From: SZUA-229 sp041589175
GTDB lineage: Bacteria > Pseudomonadota > Gammaproteobacteria > SZUA-229
Assembly: GCA_041589175.1 (NCBI GenBank)
Contig: JBFHWF010000052.1
Span: 1-16,876, forward strand
Reading direction: 5' to 3'
DNA: 16,876 nt
Shown piece by piece: positions 6,894 to 12,585 of the stretch (the stretch's first letter is position 1; each line of letters starts with the position of its first letter). The position numbers and the translations under genes were made by a program. The notes beneath the pieces were generated by a model, which saw nothing but the letters and a program-made list of their open reading frames with translations, had not been told where the DNA came from and searched no databases.

Positions 6894-7928
6894 TTAAAAC
6901 GCTTCTTTATTAGCCGCCTTGGTACGTGCCGCTTCTTTGGTAACAACACCCTTATCGACAAGTTCCTTGAGATTCTGATCGAGGGTCTGCATACCAACCG
7001 ATTGCCCTGTCTGAATAGCTGAATACATTTGCGCAATCTTGTTTTCACGTATCAGGTTTCGAATTGCAGGTGTACCAATCATAATTTCATGCGCTGCAAC
7101 ACGACCACCACCAACTTTCTTCAGTAGTGTCTGCGAGATTACTGCACGCAAAGATTCGGACAGCATAGCTCGCACCATATCTTTTTCAGCGGCCGGAAAC
7201 ACATCTACAATACGGTCAACCGTTTTGGCCGCTGAACTTGTATGTAGCGTACCAAACACAAGGTGACCGGTCTCTGCGGCTGACAGTGCCAGTCGAATGG
7301 TTTCAAGGTCTCGCATCTCACCCACCAGAATTACATCCGGGTCTTCACGTAGTGCTGAACGTAAGGCCTCACTAAAGCCCAGCGTATCACGATGCACCTC
7401 ACGCTGATTCATCAGACATTTTTTGCTTTCGTGTACAAATTCGATGGGATCTTCGATTGTTAGAATATGACCGTAATCATTTTCATTCACATGATTGATC
7501 ATACCGGCAAGGGTAGTTGATTTACCAGAACCCGTCGGCCCGGTCACCAGTACGATGCCACGCGGCGTCGCCGCTATTTCTTCGAAAATTTTAGGCGCAT
7601 TCAATTCTTCAAGCGTGAGAATCTTTGATGGAATGGTACGAAATACAGCACCGGCACCGCGGTTATGATTAAAGGCATTTACACGGAAACGAGCCAGCCC
7701 TGGAATCTCAAATGAGAAGTCAACTTCCCAGTATTCTTCAAAGGTTTTTCGCTGCTTATCATTCATTATGTCATAAACCATGGCATGAATTTCTTCATGG
7801 GGCATGGCGTCAACATTGATGCGCCTGACATCACCATCAACACGAATCATCGGTGGCAGACCTGCAGAAAGGTGTAAGTCTGATGCGCCATTTTTCACAC
7901 CAAACGCCAGCAACTGTGCAATATCCAT
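6894..7928 (-). CDS. pilT: PilT, type IV pilus retraction ATPase
   Basis: PilT is the hexameric cytoplasmic motor that disassembles type IVa pili, driving twitching motility and DNA uptake. The 344 residues match the family length exactly. Seen in order: MDIAQLLAFGVKNGASDLHL at the N terminus; RFRVNAFNHNRG (80-91); Walker A GPTGSGKSTT (130-139, K136); Asp box TIEDPIEF (157-164); Walker B DVILVGEMRD (198-207, E204); His box TGHLVFGTLHT (220-230); and AIRNLIRE (288-295), the conserved PilT C-terminal motif needed for retraction. That last motif separates it from the two PilU-type paralogues downstream. GGGGAGA at 7933-7939 is a strong ribosome binding site for the ATG at 7928. It is divergent from yggS, the order known from Pseudomonas. 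The pilus assembly genes are not in the window. Confidence 0.97.
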   Translation of the reverse strand: MDIAQLLAFGVKNGASDLHLSAGLPPMIRVDGDVRRINVDAMPHEEIHAMVYDIMNDKQRKTFEEYWEVDFSFEIPGLARFRVNAFNHNRGAGAVFRTIPSKILTLEELNAPKIFEEIAATPRGIVLVTGPTGSGKSTTLAGMINHVNENDYGHILTIEDPIEFVHESKKCLMNQREVHRDTLGFSEALRSALREDPDVILVGEMRDLETIRLALSAAETGHLVFGTLHTSSAAKTVDRIVDVFPAAEKDMVRAMLSESLRAVISQTLLKKVGGGRVAAHEIMIGTPAIRNLIRENKIAQMYSAIQTGQSVGMQTLDQNLKELVDKGVVTKEAARTKAANKEAF

Positions 7929-8086
7929 TGGTTCTCCCCGGGAACACTTGCGACAATCTCAGCCCGGGCCGAGTTTCGCTTGAAAGAGAATTGCCCTTCA
8001 TAGGACAATGTTCACCCGATGCCGTACAAAACAGGCGAAAAACGGGTATTCTATTTATAGTCAATTATTTAGCAGGCATCAAACGG
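7929..8086. promoter_or_regulatory. Divergent pilT / yggS intergenic region
   Basis: These 158 bases separate two start codons facing apart and should hold promoters for both directions. TATAGT (8056-8061) matches five of six -10 bases for yggS, but no convincing -35 box lies 16-18 bases before it. On the minus strand TTGACT (complement of 8059-8064) overlaps it and could be a -35 box for pilT, but no good -10 follows at the right distance. The pilT ribosome binding site is at 7933-7939. The assignments are weak. Confidence 0.35.
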
Positions 8087-8794
8087 ATGACAGACCCACT
8101 ATCATTAAGTGTGAATATTACAGAGAATCTCCAGCAAATCCACCATAAGATAGAAGAAATTTGTCAACAATATCAACGTGATCCAGAGAAAATACAACTT
8201 CTGGCCGTAAGCAAAACCAAACCAGATCAGGCCATTCGACAAGCCTATGCTGCCGGACAGCGTCACTTCGGCGAAAATTATCTACAGGAAGCCCTGCAGA
8301 AAATCAGCGCACTGGCCGATCTGAACATAGAATGGCATTTTATTGGTGCCATTCAGTCGAATAAAACGCGTGAGATTGCCAGCCACTTCGACTGGGCACA
8401 TAGTGTCGATCGCCTGAAAATAGCACAGCGTCTCAATGACCAGAGGCCCGCACACCTGCCGCCACTCAATATTTGCCTACAGGTGAATGTTGATGCTGAG
8501 GCCAGCAAGTCGGGCGTCCATATAGAACAGCTAGGCCAGCTGGTCGAGAGCATCATACCGTTACCACAGGTACGCCTGCGGGGTCTGATGGCCATACCAG
8601 CCGCATCAGATGACTTCGAAACACAACGCAGTGCATTTTCACGTATGCGCATCGCATTCGAAAAGCTGCAACGGACACACCCACAACTCGACACTTTATC
8701 AATGGGTATGAGTAACGACATGGCGGCAGCTATTGCAGAAGGCAGCACCTTGCTGCGCATTGGTACCGCCATATTTGGGCAACGAAAGACTTAA
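8087..8794 (+). CDS. yggS: YggS/PLPBP family pyridoxal phosphate homeostasis protein
   Basis: This 235-residue protein folds like the N-terminal barrel of alanine racemase, binds PLP, and helps balance free PLP and amino acid pools without a known catalytic reaction (family knowledge). Visible motifs are LLAVSKTKP (38-46), with K43 as the PLP lysine; FGENYLQE (61-68); WHFIGAIQSNK (83-93); and MGMSNDMAAAIAEGST (206-221), with the phosphate-binding end LRIGTAIFG. The reading frame is open much further upstream into the pilT region, but the start at 8087 (MTDPLSLSVN) is chosen because it gives the family's normal N terminus and clears the divergent gene. It begins the yggS-proC-yggT group that commonly follows divergent pilT in gammaproteobacteria. 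The ribosome binding site is weak. Confidence 0.95.
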   Translation: MTDPLSLSVNITENLQQIHHKIEEICQQYQRDPEKIQLLAVSKTKPDQAIRQAYAAGQRHFGENYLQEALQKISALADLNIEWHFIGAIQSNKTREIASHFDWAHSVDRLKIAQRLNDQRPAHLPPLNICLQVNVDAEASKSGVHIEQLGQLVESIIPLPQVRLRGLMAIPAASDDFETQRSAFSRMRIAFEKLQRTHPQLDTLSMGMSNDMAAAIAEGSTLLRIGTAIFGQRKT

Positions 8795-8819
8795 GTCGGC
8801 GCACAGACTTGCCTATAAT
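8791..8819 (+). promoter_or_regulatory. Candidate promoter of proC
   Basis: A perfect -10 hexamer TATAAT (8814-8819) lies 17 bases after TTAAGT (8791-8796), which matches three of six -35 bases and overlaps the yggS stop codon. Transcription would start near 8826, leaving about 12 bases before the proC ATG at 8838. It would allow proC-yggT to be transcribed apart from yggS. Confidence 0.5.
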
Positions 8820-8837
8820 AGGTCCATCAATTAACAC

Positions 8838-9677
8838 ATGAACTCCACTATGAGCCTACAAATCTGTTTTATTGGCGGCGGCAATATGGCACGCAGCCTG
8901 GTTGCCGGACTGATCCAGCAATCCCATCCGGCCAGCAACATCATCGTCACCGATACCGACGAACAAAAGCTGCAACAACTAGCCAATGAGTTTGGCATTA
9001 CGGTTTCAAATGATAATGGCAGCGCCGTTTCACAAAGCGATGTCGTCGTGCTCGCCGTAAAACCCCAGGTACTCGAGGATGTCTGCCACGGACTTTCTAA
9101 TGCTGCAGCACATCAGCCACTATTTATCTCAATTGCCGCCGGTGTGCGCAGCAATGATATCGAGCGCTGGCTCGGCGATGATCATGCTATTGTGCGTTGT
9201 ATGCCAAATACACCTGCGCTACTACAGGAAGGCGCAACCGGCCTGTATGCCAATTCTCACTGCACAGAAAGCCATCGCTCACAGGCCCAGACCATCCTTT
9301 CATCAGCCGGTATTACGCTATGGGTAACCGAGGAGTCACAGCTTGATGCTGTCACGGCCGTGTCTGGCTCCGGCCCCGCATATTTTTTCCTATTGATGGA
9401 AGCAATGCAGCAGGCAGGAGAAAAACTTGGTCTCGACGCAGACACTGCCAGTCTACTCGCTCGACAGACCGCACTGGGTGCAGCACGCATGGCGATGCTG
9501 GGAGATGAGCCACCGGCCATACTGCGTCAACGAGTAACATCAAAAGGCGGCACTACCGCGGCTGCCATCGCCAGTTTCGAAAAGAATAATTTTAATTACA
9601 TTGTTGAACAGGCTTTGACTGCCGCCTGTCAGCGTGCCGCCGAATTAGCTGATGAACTTGGAAATCCACAGGCCTGA
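8838..9677 (+). CDS. proC: Pyrroline-5-carboxylate reductase
   Basis: ProC reduces 1-pyrroline-5-carboxylate to L-proline with NAD(P)H, the last step of proline synthesis, in the cytoplasm. The 279 residues fit the family (about 270). Seen: Rossmann dinucleotide motif FIGGGNMA (11-18); LAVKPQ (72-77); VRCMPNTPA (119-127); the substrate-site segment AVSGSGPAYFFL (174-185); and the conserved C-terminal RVTSKGGTTAAA (232-243). All expected motifs are present. An ATG four codons later (8850) is an equally possible start; neither has a clear ribosome binding site. 8838 is kept because it leaves a more usual distance from the TATAAT at 8814. The gene ends two bases before yggT, so these two are probably co-transcribed. 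Confidence 0.96.
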   Translation: MNSTMSLQICFIGGGNMARSLVAGLIQQSHPASNIIVTDTDEQKLQQLANEFGITVSNDNGSAVSQSDVVVLAVKPQVLEDVCHGLSNAAAHQPLFISIAAGVRSNDIERWLGDDHAIVRCMPNTPALLQEGATGLYANSHCTESHRSQAQTILSSAGITLWVTEESQLDAVTAVSGSGPAYFFLLMEAMQQAGEKLGLDADTASLLARQTALGAARMAMLGDEPPAILRQRVTSKGGTTAAAIASFEKNNFNYIVEQALTAACQRAAELADELGNPQA

Positions 9678-9679
9678 CC

Positions 9680-10225
9680 ATGAACCCACTTTTTTTTCTT
9701 ATCGACATTCTGTTCCAGTTATACGCTACTGCCCTTCTGATCCGCGTTCTGCTGCAGTGGGTACGTGCCGACTTCTACAACCCGATTTCTCAGTTCATCG
9801 TAAAAATAACCAACCCCCCGGTTAAACCTTTACGCCGCCTGATACCCGGCTTTGGAGGTATTGATGTTGCCACACTGATTCTGGCCGTAGCTGTCATAGC
9901 CATTAAGGTTATGATTATTTACCAGACGTTGAACCCGCTATTTATTGCCCTGATATCAATTGCGCAGACGCTGACACTGATTATCAGTATATTTCTCTAT
10001 TCCATTATTATTCAGGCCGTGCTCAGCTGGGTGAACCCCGACCCCTATAACCCGGCAGTGAGTTTACTTAACAGCCTCACCAACCCGGTAATGAAACATT
10101 TCAGGCGACTGATACCACCCATCAGCGGCATGGATATTTCACCCATTTTCGCCATTATCGCACTGATGTTTGTGCAATACACACTGCGCTATTTATTTGC
10201 TAGCTTGTTTGGAATTTCCTACTAG
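9680..10225 (+). CDS. yggT: YggT family integral membrane protein
   Basis: This 181-residue protein contains two copies of the YGGT domain, each with membrane helices framing a conserved cytoplasmic-type segment. Copy one has LLQWVRADFYNPISQF and NPPVKPLRRLIPGFGGID (about residues 24-63). Copy two has VLSWVNPDPYNPAVSLLN and NPVMKHFRRLIPPISGMD (about 114-154). The repetition suggests an internal duplication, as in other family members. The family is associated with cell division and chloroplast or nucleoid organisation in cyanobacteria and plastids, and with osmotic or potassium-related phenotypes in Escherichia coli; its biochemical role is unsettled. It follows proC by two bases. It is convergent with the TauE/SafE-like gene, with a small hairpin between them. 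Confidence 0.93.
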   Translation: MNPLFFLIDILFQLYATALLIRVLLQWVRADFYNPISQFIVKITNPPVKPLRRLIPGFGGIDVATLILAVAVIAIKVMIIYQTLNPLFIALISIAQTLTLIISIFLYSIIIQAVLSWVNPDPYNPAVSLLNSLTNPVMKHFRRLIPPISGMDISPIFAIIALMFVQYTLRYLFASLFGISY

Positions 10226-10248
10226 AAAGCACTGGTTTCGAGTGATTT

Positions 10249-10275
10249 AGCCAGGCACATACAACCCACCTGGCT
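10249..10275. terminator. Possible bidirectional terminator between convergent yggT and the TauE/SafE-like gene
   Basis: AGCCAGG (10249-10255) pairs perfectly with CCTGGCT (10269-10275) around a 13-base loop, in the 56-base gap between two convergent genes. On the plus strand the stem is followed by CGTTTATT, a weak T-rich tract; on the minus strand by AAATCACT, which is not T-rich. It is best supported for yggT. Confidence 0.4.
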
Positions 10276-10281
10276 CGTTTA

Positions 10282-10968
10282 TTACAGGCCACGAATAAAC
10301 TGAGCCAGTTGCCACAATGCAAACACAATAACGACCGTACCCGCAGCCCAGCGAACACTCGTCTGCTGCAACCATTGGCGTAACTGGTCAGCAGCCAGCC
10401 CCATCGCCAGCAGGTTTGGTAATGTGCCCAGGCCGAAACTCAGCATGAGTAACGCTCCCTCAACAAAACCACCGGCAGATATCGACCAGACCAGCACACT
10501 ATATACAAGTCCACAGGGCAACCACCCCCAGAATATACCCAGCATTAAAGCCGATCGAGCCGAGGAAACCGGTAGATATTTCTGTGCAAGAGGCTGGATA
10601 TTTCGCCAGAGATATGCACCCGTTTTCTCCAGCCGACTTAAGCCCATCCACCAGCCGGAAATATACAACCCCAGCATCAGCATAAATAGCGCGGCAATCA
10701 ATTGCAGTAACTGTTGCAATAGCCGAATATCTGTCCAGTATGCTAGCAGCCAGCCTAGCGAACCCATAAGGCCACCGGCGAGCGTATAGCTAAATAATCG
10801 ACCCGAGTTATAGGCAATTAGCAGCGGCAAACGCTTTAAAATCGATGCATCTGATGAGGACTGGGAAGCAAAACTCAGGGCACCGACAATGCCTCCGCAC
10901 ATGCCAATACAGTGCACTCCACCCATCAAACCCACCGTAAATGCTGTTATATAAGTAAAATCAGGCAT
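10282..10968 (-). CDS. TauE/SafE (UreH-like domain) membrane protein
   Basis: This 228-residue protein has about six hydrophobic segments (near residues 8-30, 48-77, 84-107, 137-161, 168-192 and 206-226). Residues 16-26, GGVHCIGMCGG, are the hallmark of the UreH-like branch of the sulfite exporter TauE/SafE family. A second motif, WLPCGLVYS (149-157), places C152 in a later helix. These helix-borne cysteines recall the transmembrane thiols of DsbD/CcdA-type proteins. Relatives often lie near cbb3 oxidase maturation or copper-handling genes, so metal or thiol transport is a plausible role, but nothing nearby confirms it. The ATG at 10968 is the only start giving a complete first helix, and no ribosome binding site precedes it. 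It is convergent with yggT and divergent from the HU-like gene. Confidence 0.82.
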   Translation of the reverse strand: MPDFTYITAFTVGLMGGVHCIGMCGGIVGALSFASQSSSDASILKRLPLLIAYNSGRLFSYTLAGGLMGSLGWLLAYWTDIRLLQQLLQLIAALFMLMLGLYISGWWMGLSRLEKTGAYLWRNIQPLAQKYLPVSSARSALMLGIFWGWLPCGLVYSVLVWSISAGGFVEGALLMLSFGLGTLPNLLAMGLAADQLRQWLQQTSVRWAAGTVVIVFALWQLAQFIRGL

Positions 10969-11078
10969 TTTTTAACAAACTTTTTCACAAAAACCCTTGT
11001 ATTACAGCGCAAAAGCACTAACAATTCATGCTCAGAATAGTTTTTATTCTTCGTAAAAAAAATAACACCCATTACCAT

Positions 11079-11083
11079 AGGAG
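11079..11083 (+). promoter_or_regulatory. Ribosome binding site of the HU-like gene
   Basis: AGGAG lies 9 bases before the ATG at 11093, the clearest ribosome binding site in the window, consistent with an abundant DNA-binding protein. The rest of the 124-base divergent gap (10969-11092) is A/T-rich. No convincing -35/-10 pair was found for either direction. Confidence 0.75.
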
Positions 11084-11092
11084 CATTCTAGT

Positions 11093-11461
11093 ATGGCGGT
11101 TAAAAAGAAAGCTGCAAAGAAAAAAGTGGCCAAGAAAAAAGCAGCAGCATCTGCTGTTAAAAAGCCACCAACCAAAAGTGAAATCCTTAATCACATTGCT
11201 GCCGAAACAGAGCTAAGCCGTAAAGAGGTTACTGCTGTACTGGAAAGCCTGTCTGGCCTGATCGAAAAAAATCTCAAGCCTCGTGGCCCCGGCTTCTTCA
11301 ATCTGCCAGGCCTGCTAAAGATCAAGGTTATCAAGAAGCCAGCCGTTAAGGCACGCAAGGGCATCAACCCATTCACTGGCGAAGAGATGATGTTCAAGGC
11401 AAAACCAGCTCGCAAAGTTGTAAAAGTTCTGCCGCTGAAAGGCCTGAAGGACATGGTTTAA
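11093..11461 (+). CDS. HU-family DNA-binding protein with histone H1-like lysine/alanine-rich N-terminal tail
   Basis: This 122-residue protein has two parts. Residues 2-25 are a low-complexity basic tail built of KKKAA, AKKKVAKKK and AAASAVKK blocks, like the tails of histone H1-like bacterial proteins. Residues 26-122 match the HU/IHF fold: helical TKSEILNHIAAETELSRKEV and VLESLSGLIEKNL, then the beta-region GPGFFNLPGLLKIKV, and the DNA-binding arm with RKGINPFTGEEMMFKAKPAR (88-107), where the proline should insert between bases (family knowledge). The usual HU GFGTF segment is replaced by GPGFFNLPG. It is expected to bind and compact DNA non-specifically, with the tail adding charge contacts. 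AGGAG 9 bases upstream supports the start. It stands alone between divergent and hairpin-separated neighbours, so it is probably a single-gene transcript. Confidence 0.9.
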   Translation: MAVKKKAAKKKVAKKKAAASAVKKPPTKSEILNHIAAETELSRKEVTAVLESLSGLIEKNLKPRGPGFFNLPGLLKIKVIKKPAVKARKGINPFTGEEMMFKAKPARKVVKVLPLKGLKDMV

Positions 11462-11477
11462 TCCTCACGGATTAAAC
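11456..11477 (+). repeat. Perfect hairpin spanning the HU-like gene stop codon
   Basis: GTTTAATCC (11456-11464) and GGATTAAAC (11469-11477) form a perfect 9-base stem with a 4-base loop TCAC. The left arm contains the TAA stop codon (11459-11461). No T tract follows, so it may protect the mRNA end and not terminate on its own. A larger hairpin begins immediately after it. Confidence 0.55.
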
Positions 11478-11478
11478 T

Positions 11479-11520
11479 GGCGCCCGGGGACAGCAAAAAC
11501 ACCGCATGTCCTCAGGCGTC
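11479..11520 (+). terminator. Candidate intrinsic terminator after the HU-like gene
   Basis: GGGGACA (11486-11492) pairs with TGTCCTC (11507-11513), with one G-T pair. Outside one C-A mismatch, GGCGCC (11479-11484) pairs with GGCGTC (11515-11520), again with one G-T pair. The long GC-rich stem is followed by ATTCTCTTCT, a moderately T-rich tract. Together with the hairpin just upstream it should separate this gene from gspC. Confidence 0.5.
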
Positions 11521-11593
11521 ATTCTCTTCTGTGCAACTGCATTTTCATGCAGCATCAGCATACTACTCCCTGCATACAATCACACTATATAGC

Positions 11594-11622
11594 TTGGTTG
11601 CGACCAGTCTCTCTTCTATAAT
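11594..11622 (+). promoter_or_regulatory. Candidate sigma70 promoter of the gsp operon, possibly leaderless
   Basis: TTGGTT (11594-11599, matching the TTG of the -35 box) lies exactly 17 bases before a perfect TATAAT (11617-11622). Transcription would begin near 11629, the A of the gspC ATG. No ribosome binding site precedes that ATG, which fits a leaderless mRNA. Confidence 0.5.
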
Positions 11623-11628
11623 GCTGGC

Positions 11629-12519
11629 ATGAACACTCTGGTGAACACACTAACGAGCCGGCTCAAACCTGGTGCGACACTGCCTGCAAAGCTTAATCGC
11701 TGGCTGCCCGGCCTGTTCAGCCTGTTACTGGTAATTGCCTGTAGCTACAGCCTTTCACAAATCACCTGGCTGCTGATACCGTCTGAGGAAACAGGTGCAC
11801 CTGAGCCACAGGAAGCACTTCCTGAAGCCGCACCACGTACGCAAAATCACTCTGCCATTATTAATGCCCATTTATTCGGCGTATACCAGCAAAGCAACAC
11901 GCCGGCACCCAGCAACCGAACTGACGCCCCTGACACGCGGCTAAACCTGGTACTGAAGGGCATACTTGCGGCCACCCCCGCCGAAATGGCCAGTGTCATT
12001 ATTGCGCTAGGTAAGGGCGGCAAAGAAGACAACTACTCAATTGGTGATAAGGTTTCCAGCGCCACTATCCGCGAAATTCACGATGATCGTGTAATCCTGG
12101 AACGTAGTGGTCGCCTCGAAACACTGAGGATGCCAAAGGAATTTAGCAATTCACTGATTCAGAGTGCGCCGTCTGGTAATAATACGAGCCGCCAGGTTAG
12201 TGAATCCGGGCGTGTATTATCCGATATCCGCAGTCAGATTATTCGCAACCCGGCCTCATTCAGACAGTTTGCCATGCCTGTTCCTCATCGGGAGAATGGT
12301 AATTTCGTAGGCTACCGGCTGCAGCCTACCAAAGACAAACGTTTATTTGATACCGTTGGCTTACAGGAAAACGACGTTATCGTCGCGGTAAATGGTGTAG
12401 AACTCGATACGCCGGCAAATGGCCTCAAGGCCATACGAAAATTACAGAACGCAAAACAGGTCAACCTGACTGTATTGCGTAATGGCACAGAAATGCCGTT
12501 AAATATTGCATTGCCATAG
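11629..12519 (+). CDS. gspC: Type II secretion system protein GspC
   Basis: GspC links the inner-membrane platform to the secretin GspD and helps choose substrates. The 296 residues fit the family. Seen: a short basic cytoplasmic end, one membrane helix (about 26-50, LPGLFSLLLVIACSY onward), a proline-rich linker (51-75), the homology region beginning IINAHLFGVY (78-87) with LNLVLKGILAA (105-115), and a C-terminal PDZ domain (about 210-296) with VGLQENDVIVAVNGVEL (243-259). The homology region normally contacts the N0 domain of GspD, encoded next. The start at 11629 is chosen because it precedes the membrane helix by the usual length; a GTG four codons later is possible. It opens the gsp cluster after the hairpins that follow the HU-like gene. 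The 66-base gap to gspD shows no terminator. Confidence 0.92.
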   Translation: MNTLVNTLTSRLKPGATLPAKLNRWLPGLFSLLLVIACSYSLSQITWLLIPSEETGAPEPQEALPEAAPRTQNHSAIINAHLFGVYQQSNTPAPSNRTDAPDTRLNLVLKGILAATPAEMASVIIALGKGGKEDNYSIGDKVSSATIREIHDDRVILERSGRLETLRMPKEFSNSLIQSAPSGNNTSRQVSESGRVLSDIRSQIIRNPASFRQFAMPVPHRENGNFVGYRLQPTKDKRLFDTVGLQENDVIVAVNGVELDTPANGLKAIRKLQNAKQVNLTVLRNGTEMPLNIALP

Positions 12520-12585
12520 TGGCCGCATGAATCGATAGCACTTTAATTATTAGAGATACACACACCTAGTCAGGACAAAATTATT

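Noticed and set aside
7853..8086. Longer N terminus for yggS starting at 7853
   Set aside because: It would overlap the start of pilT and add 78 residues absent from the YggS family; the start at 8087 gives the normal length.
8353..8772. Minus-strand open frame of 139 codons
   Set aside because: It lies wholly antisense to yggS, has no recognisable domain and is rich in R, S and C as expected of a shadow frame.
11028..11216. Plus-strand open frame of 62 codons overlapping the HU-like gene
   Set aside because: It is in a different frame from the HU-like gene, which has a strong ribosome binding site and clear homology; the frame stays open because of the A-rich codons.
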